A DNA stretch of 64,000 nt, taken from the NCBI RefSeq assembly GCF_026262505.1, contig NC_067207.1, forward strand, positions 2,426,252 to 2,490,251. The letters are read 5' to 3'. The notes beneath the pieces were generated by a model, which had not been told where the DNA came from, made no database searches, and saw only the letters and a list, made by a program, of their open reading frames with translations. The first letter of the stretch is position 1. Every line of letters begins with the position of its first letter. Shown here in pieces: positions 60,589-64,000 of this stretch. This stretch comes from Trichomonas vaginalis G3. Taxonomy: Eukaryota; Parabasalia; Trichomonadida; Trichomonadidae. A program made the position numbers and the translations under genes.

Positions 60589-62469
60589 ATATTCCAAGCA
60601 GTATACACTATTGCTTGTGCAATATTCTTTGGTTTTGAAGCTATATCATACTTTTTGCAGAAATCATTCAATGTAACAACGCGTTTGGCAATAGGAACAA
60701 TGTTCGGAATCATATTTTCTTCATGGATGTTTTTTATAATTTCACTTTGGATACCTTTATCAAGAGCTCATGCAATTGCTCATGATATAATACTCCTATT
60801 AATCGCAATTTTGATATGCTCAATACGAACTCAAAAGAAATATAAAAAGATACCAAATTTAAATTTGGTAACTTACATTTTTGGAGTAATTTCTCCATCA
60901 CTAATTGTTGGATACTTAGTTTGGGATGGATTACTGAATGAAGGTTTCTTTGCTCACGGAGCTTCTTACGGAGATTTTCCATTTCATATGAACATCATCA
61001 GTTCATTTGTTTATGGATGCAACAAAAATAGAAAGCATCTGTTCGATATTGTATCACCGTTCTTTGCACACCAAAAACTTGCTTATCCGTTTATTCCGAA
61101 TTATTATGCCGCAGTTTTGATGATATCCTTTAAATTATCAATCCACGATGCAGCAGTATTACCATCAATACCTGTTATTATCTCATTATACGTCATTTTC
61201 GTTGAATTAATCTTTGCTTTTTCAAAAAGTCAACTTGCAGCAGTTATAGGCGTTTACTTATTCACTTTCAATGGTGGATTAGGATTTCAAAGCGTTTTCA
61301 ACGAGGAACATCGAAAATTTTGGCAAACAGATTATGTTCGCTTTTGGGGAAAGGATATGCAAGAATTTTGGTTACAGGCAACATCACACATTCTTCTTCC
61401 TCAAAGAGCTTCACTCTATTCCTTGCCAATCGTATGGTCCGTACTTTTAATTTTAATTTCTTGCAACAATAATCGATCGATAAAAGAATTCATCGCCGCT
61501 GGACTACTTGTAGCCGAACTACCTCAAGTTCACCCTCATTCAATCATTGCTTTGGCTCAATGGGGCGGAGTTTTTGCTTTAATTACATTTCCATACAGAA
61601 AACCTGCAAAAGTTAAGATTTTTATTAAAAAATATTTAGCTTTAGGAATAGTTGCGATCATATTCGGTGCATTCCAATGCGTAACTTACACAGGAAGAAC
61701 AACTCATAATAAATTTATGAAAATACAGCCTGTCAACAGAGGAGACTACCAAAAGAACATATTTGTACTTTGGTGGCGTGCATTAGGACTATTTATTGTG
61801 ATGTCTTTCATCCATGCGCCGATCATTTTCAACAAATATCAGTTTCAATGCTATATTCCGTCTTTAGTAGTATTTCTTATAGGAAATTTCGTTATCTATC
61901 AACCATGGTCGCTAGATAACACTAAAATATGGAATGCCACTTTTATTCCAATAGCAACTGCAGCCGTGGCACTTTTTCTATCGGAATTGACTTTACACGG
62001 AAATGTTGGAAAATTAATATCTATTGTCCTGCTATTCTTCAGTACATTTTCAGGTATATTATGTGTACATAGTACATATAAATGCCGATCTATTGAATGG
62101 GATATCTACAAAGCTCCTTATGAAATTGCAAATTTCGTCATTAATAAAACACCACCTGATTCCATATGGATGACAGACAACCAACATGAAAACCCCATTG
62201 TAACGCTTGCAGGTCGACGGGCTTTGGTCGGTTATATCGGTTGGTTGATGAATCACGGTCTTGATTACAATGAAAGACGAGCAGCAATGAATAGGCTTTG
62301 CTTAAATCCAGAGAATACTACGGAGATTGATAGATACAATGTAACTTATGTAGGTTTAAGATACAGTAATTTAGAATATCGATTCAAGCCTCCACGAAAC
62401 TCAAAGAAATGGGAACATGTATACAGTTCTGTTGCTTTTGATGTATGGCACCGAACCAAGGTTGTGTAA
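60589..62469 (+). CDS. GT-C-like multispan membrane protein, start codon apparently lost
   Basis: About 626 residues with 10-12 predicted membrane helices. The frame is open from 60556, but the first ATG in it is at 60700, inside the second hydrophobic segment. Residues before that (FQAVYTIACAIFFGFEAISYF) form a good first helix, so the true start was probably the ATA codon at 60589 (ATG changed to ATA) or a non-ATG codon. A lumenal loop has HGASYGDFPFHMN (about residues 122-134); acidic residues there are typical of GT-C glycosyltransferases using lipid-linked sugars. The C-terminal block (MTDNQHENPIVTLAGRRALVGY...HGLDYNERR) resembles uncharacterised eukaryotic membrane proteins that I cannot name. 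It probably sits in the ER and fits the nearby ribophorin II-like and GT61 genes. Function inferred, not shown. Confidence 0.5.
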   Translation: MFQAVYTIACAIFFGFEAISYFLQKSFNVTTRLAIGTMFGIIFSSWMFFIISLWIPLSRAHAIAHDIILLLIAILICSIRTQKKYKKIPNLNLVTYIFGVISPSLIVGYLVWDGLLNEGFFAHGASYGDFPFHMNIISSFVYGCNKNRKHLFDIVSPFFAHQKLAYPFIPNYYAAVLMISFKLSIHDAAVLPSIPVIISLYVIFVELIFAFSKSQLAAVIGVYLFTFNGGLGFQSVFNEEHRKFWQTDYVRFWGKDMQEFWLQATSHILLPQRASLYSLPIVWSVLLILISCNNNRSIKEFIAAGLLVAELPQVHPHSIIALAQWGGVFALITFPYRKPAKVKIFIKKYLALGIVAIIFGAFQCVTYTGRTTHNKFMKIQPVNRGDYQKNIFVLWWRALGLFIVMSFIHAPIIFNKYQFQCYIPSLVVFLIGNFVIYQPWSLDNTKIWNATFIPIATAAVALFLSELTLHGNVGKLISIVLLFFSTFSGILCVHSTYKCRSIEWDIYKAPYEIANFVINKTPPDSIWMTDNQHENPIVTLAGRRALVGYIGWLMNHGLDYNERRAAMNRLCLNPENTTEIDRYNVTYVGLRYSNLEYRFKPPRNSKKWEHVYSSVAFDVWHRTKVV

Positions 62470-62933
62470 AAGAAGAAAAAAACATTTTGTTTGATAAAAA
62501 TATTTAATCGTTGTAAATACTTGTCTATCATTATATCTTTGATTCTTATTTTTACGCCTTTTTTAATAGAGCATTCAAATGTCCAGTTAGATCAACGTTT
62601 AAAAAGTTAAGCACAATATGCAAATTGTGTAAGCATAATCATCATTTCGGAAGTTTCTAAACACATCAAACTGGTATCTCGGCTTTATCTATCATTATAG
62701 CTTTGATTCTTCGATTAAAAAAATGATATTGCTAATCCAACTATTTGAATTTAATATTTTCTTTGATTAGATTGTTGTAAACAGAAATTCATCAAAAGTG
62801 ACACATCAGAAAAGCTAAACTATTGAATTTTTGGAACTTTTGATAGAGCACGTTTTTAAATATTAATTAAAGTAAATGTATATTTTGTAAAGATTCTTTT
62901 TAATAAAAAAATAAAATTTTGAAGAAGAACACA
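62470..62933. other. Intergenic spacer with a short direct repeat
   Basis: AT-rich. A 24-base near-repeat (TCTATCATTATA[T/G]CTTTGATTCTT) occurs at about 62522 and 62688. No gene seen. Confidence 0.4.
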
Positions 62934-63856
62934 AAATCTTCTGAAAAATAATATCACATAAACTCATATTATTTTCTAATATATAACTATTTTATATAAA
63001 AATCAAATTCAATGATCTTAAAAGCGAAGGATAAACCTCAAAATTTACGAATATAATGAGTGGGAATATAATGCTTATCTATCATAAAACCATATGAAAT
63101 ATCAATTTTTGCTTTACGCCTAATTTTTGACGACAATTAGCAAAAAATGTTAAATGTTAACACTCAGTCCATTTGAATATGAAAAATAAAATTGACTTTG
63201 ATTAAATGTTTTTATTTATCATGCAATTCTTCTTGCGACCAAAGATTTGAATAAAATTTCAAAAAATAAGATAGCTTAAAAAATAATATACGGTAGTGTT
63301 TACTAATAGATGAATAGTATATAAATTCTATTAAAATGGATTTGATCCAAAAAAATATAAAACCAAAAATAATTGTTATAATTTAAATGAAGAAGTAATT
63401 TAAAACGATTTTATTTATGATCAAATTTTATATATTTTTTTGGATCAAATCCATTTTAATAGAATTTATATACTATTCATCTATTAGTAAACACTACCGT
63501 ATATTATTTTTTAAGCTATCTTATTTTTTGAAATTTTATTCAAATCTTTGGTCGCAAGAAGAATTGCATGATAAATAAAAACATTTAATCAAAGTCAATT
63601 TTATTTTTCATATTCAAATGGACTGAGTGTTAACATTTAACATTTTTTGCTAATTGTCGTCAAAAATTAGGCGTAAAGCAAAAATTGATATTTCATATGG
63701 TTTTATGATAGATAAGCATTATATTCCCACTCATTATATTCGTAAATTTTGAGGTTTATCCTTCGCTTTTAAGATCATTGAATTTGATTTTTATATAAAA
63801 TAGTTATATATTAGAAAATAATATGAGTTTATGTGATATTATTTTTCAGAAGATTT
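62934..63856. repeat. Long inverted repeat, two 426-bp arms with 71-bp spacer
   Basis: Left arm 62934-63359 and right arm 63431-63856 are the same length and, at every place I compared (arm ends and several inner blocks), exact reverse complements. The spacer is 63360-63430. I see no target duplication outside and no coding frame. As RNA it would form a hairpin of over 400 bp. It may be a foldback element, a very recent inverted duplication or an assembly artefact. Confidence 0.85.
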
Positions 63857-64000
63857 CATTCTATATGCCTATGAAAAGTACTCTCAAAACTAACTTTTTC
63901 CTAATTATAATTAAATCTAGAATATTGTATTATGCTTAGTATTATTTCATTTTTCTCATTCAATTTAGAATTTACAAATGTCAAAAAATTGAGAGCTGTC

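Noticed and set aside
60525-60600. Intron joining an upstream ATG (60530) to the GT-C-like frame
   Set aside because: No trichomonad 3' intron signal (ACTAACACACAG-like) or good 5' GTATGT is present, and the best GT...AG stretch has a length that does not bring the frames together.
62934-63856. The 426-bp arms as terminal repeats of one transposon
   Set aside because: Only 71 bases lie between them, there is no flanking duplication, and no transposase is present. Kept as an unexplained inverted repeat.

Overview
The window looks like nuclear DNA of a trichomonad parasite, most likely Trichomonas vaginalis or a close relative. It is AT-rich and tightly packed with genes that show no introns, while the spacers between genes are very AT-rich. 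Two genes (6734-8263 and 12563-14593) belong to the large trichomonad ankyrin family, whose N-terminal half (opening like MSNQDTNPNKYSELRSTYKY) I know from T. vaginalis. The glycine-rich and cysteine-rich surface-type protein, the DUF563 (GT61-like) protein, and initiator-like TCAYW sites 14-25 bases before some start codons also fit. The species is an inference; no rRNA or tRNA gene is present to confirm it.

Layout. 1-4.5 kb: the 3' part of a GT61-like gene, a COG4-like Golgi tether subunit and a BAR-like coiled-coil protein. 4.48-5.97 kb: a 1,488-bp element without coding capacity, with matching ends and a 9-bp target duplication (MULE-like). 6.7-14.6 kb: two ankyrin genes, both broken only by in-frame stops, enclosing an SLC35-type sugar-nucleotide transporter, a small coiled-coil protein and a ribophorin II/Swp1-like subunit of oligosaccharyltransferase. 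15.3-23.1 kb: a 93-residue membrane protein and, divergent from it across 47 bases, a 2,483-residue Tra1/TRRAP-like pseudokinase. 23.7-40.8 kb: a single 5,695-residue gene with a midasin-like six-AAA ring followed by three VWA domains, a glutamine-amidotransferase-like domain and a PQ-rich repeat tail. 41-43.3 kb: a possible flagellar C1a-32-like protein and an ATAD5/Elg1-like clamp-unloader AAA protein.

43.65-56.48 kb is one broken gene for a glycine-rich (ALK/LTK-type GRD) and cysteine-rich protein, split by a DNA transposon of exactly 9,000 bp. Ends TAGGGATGCG...CGCATCCCTA and a perfect 8-bp duplication (GAAACATG) mark the insert as hAT-like. Inside it lie about 7.4 kb of minisatellite made from 11-12-bp TCTGAGGA-type modules with kilobase-scale higher-order repeats, and, at the array's edge, a second nested 800-bp MULE-like element with a 10-bp duplication. 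56.9-62.5 kb: a VPS8-like CORVET tether with a C-terminal RING and a GT-C-like multispan membrane protein whose start codon seems lost. 62.9-63.9 kb: an inverted repeat with two 426-bp arms around a 71-bp spacer.

Functionally, much of the housekeeping content is secretory: Golgi tethering (COG4), sugar-nucleotide transport, N-glycosylation (ribophorin II), glycosyltransferases and endosomal tethering (VPS8). The rest covers chromatin (Tra1), ribosome-assembly-type remodelling (midasin-like) and replication clamp handling. The accessory content is ankyrin and surface-protein pseudogenes plus nested non-autonomous DNA transposons.
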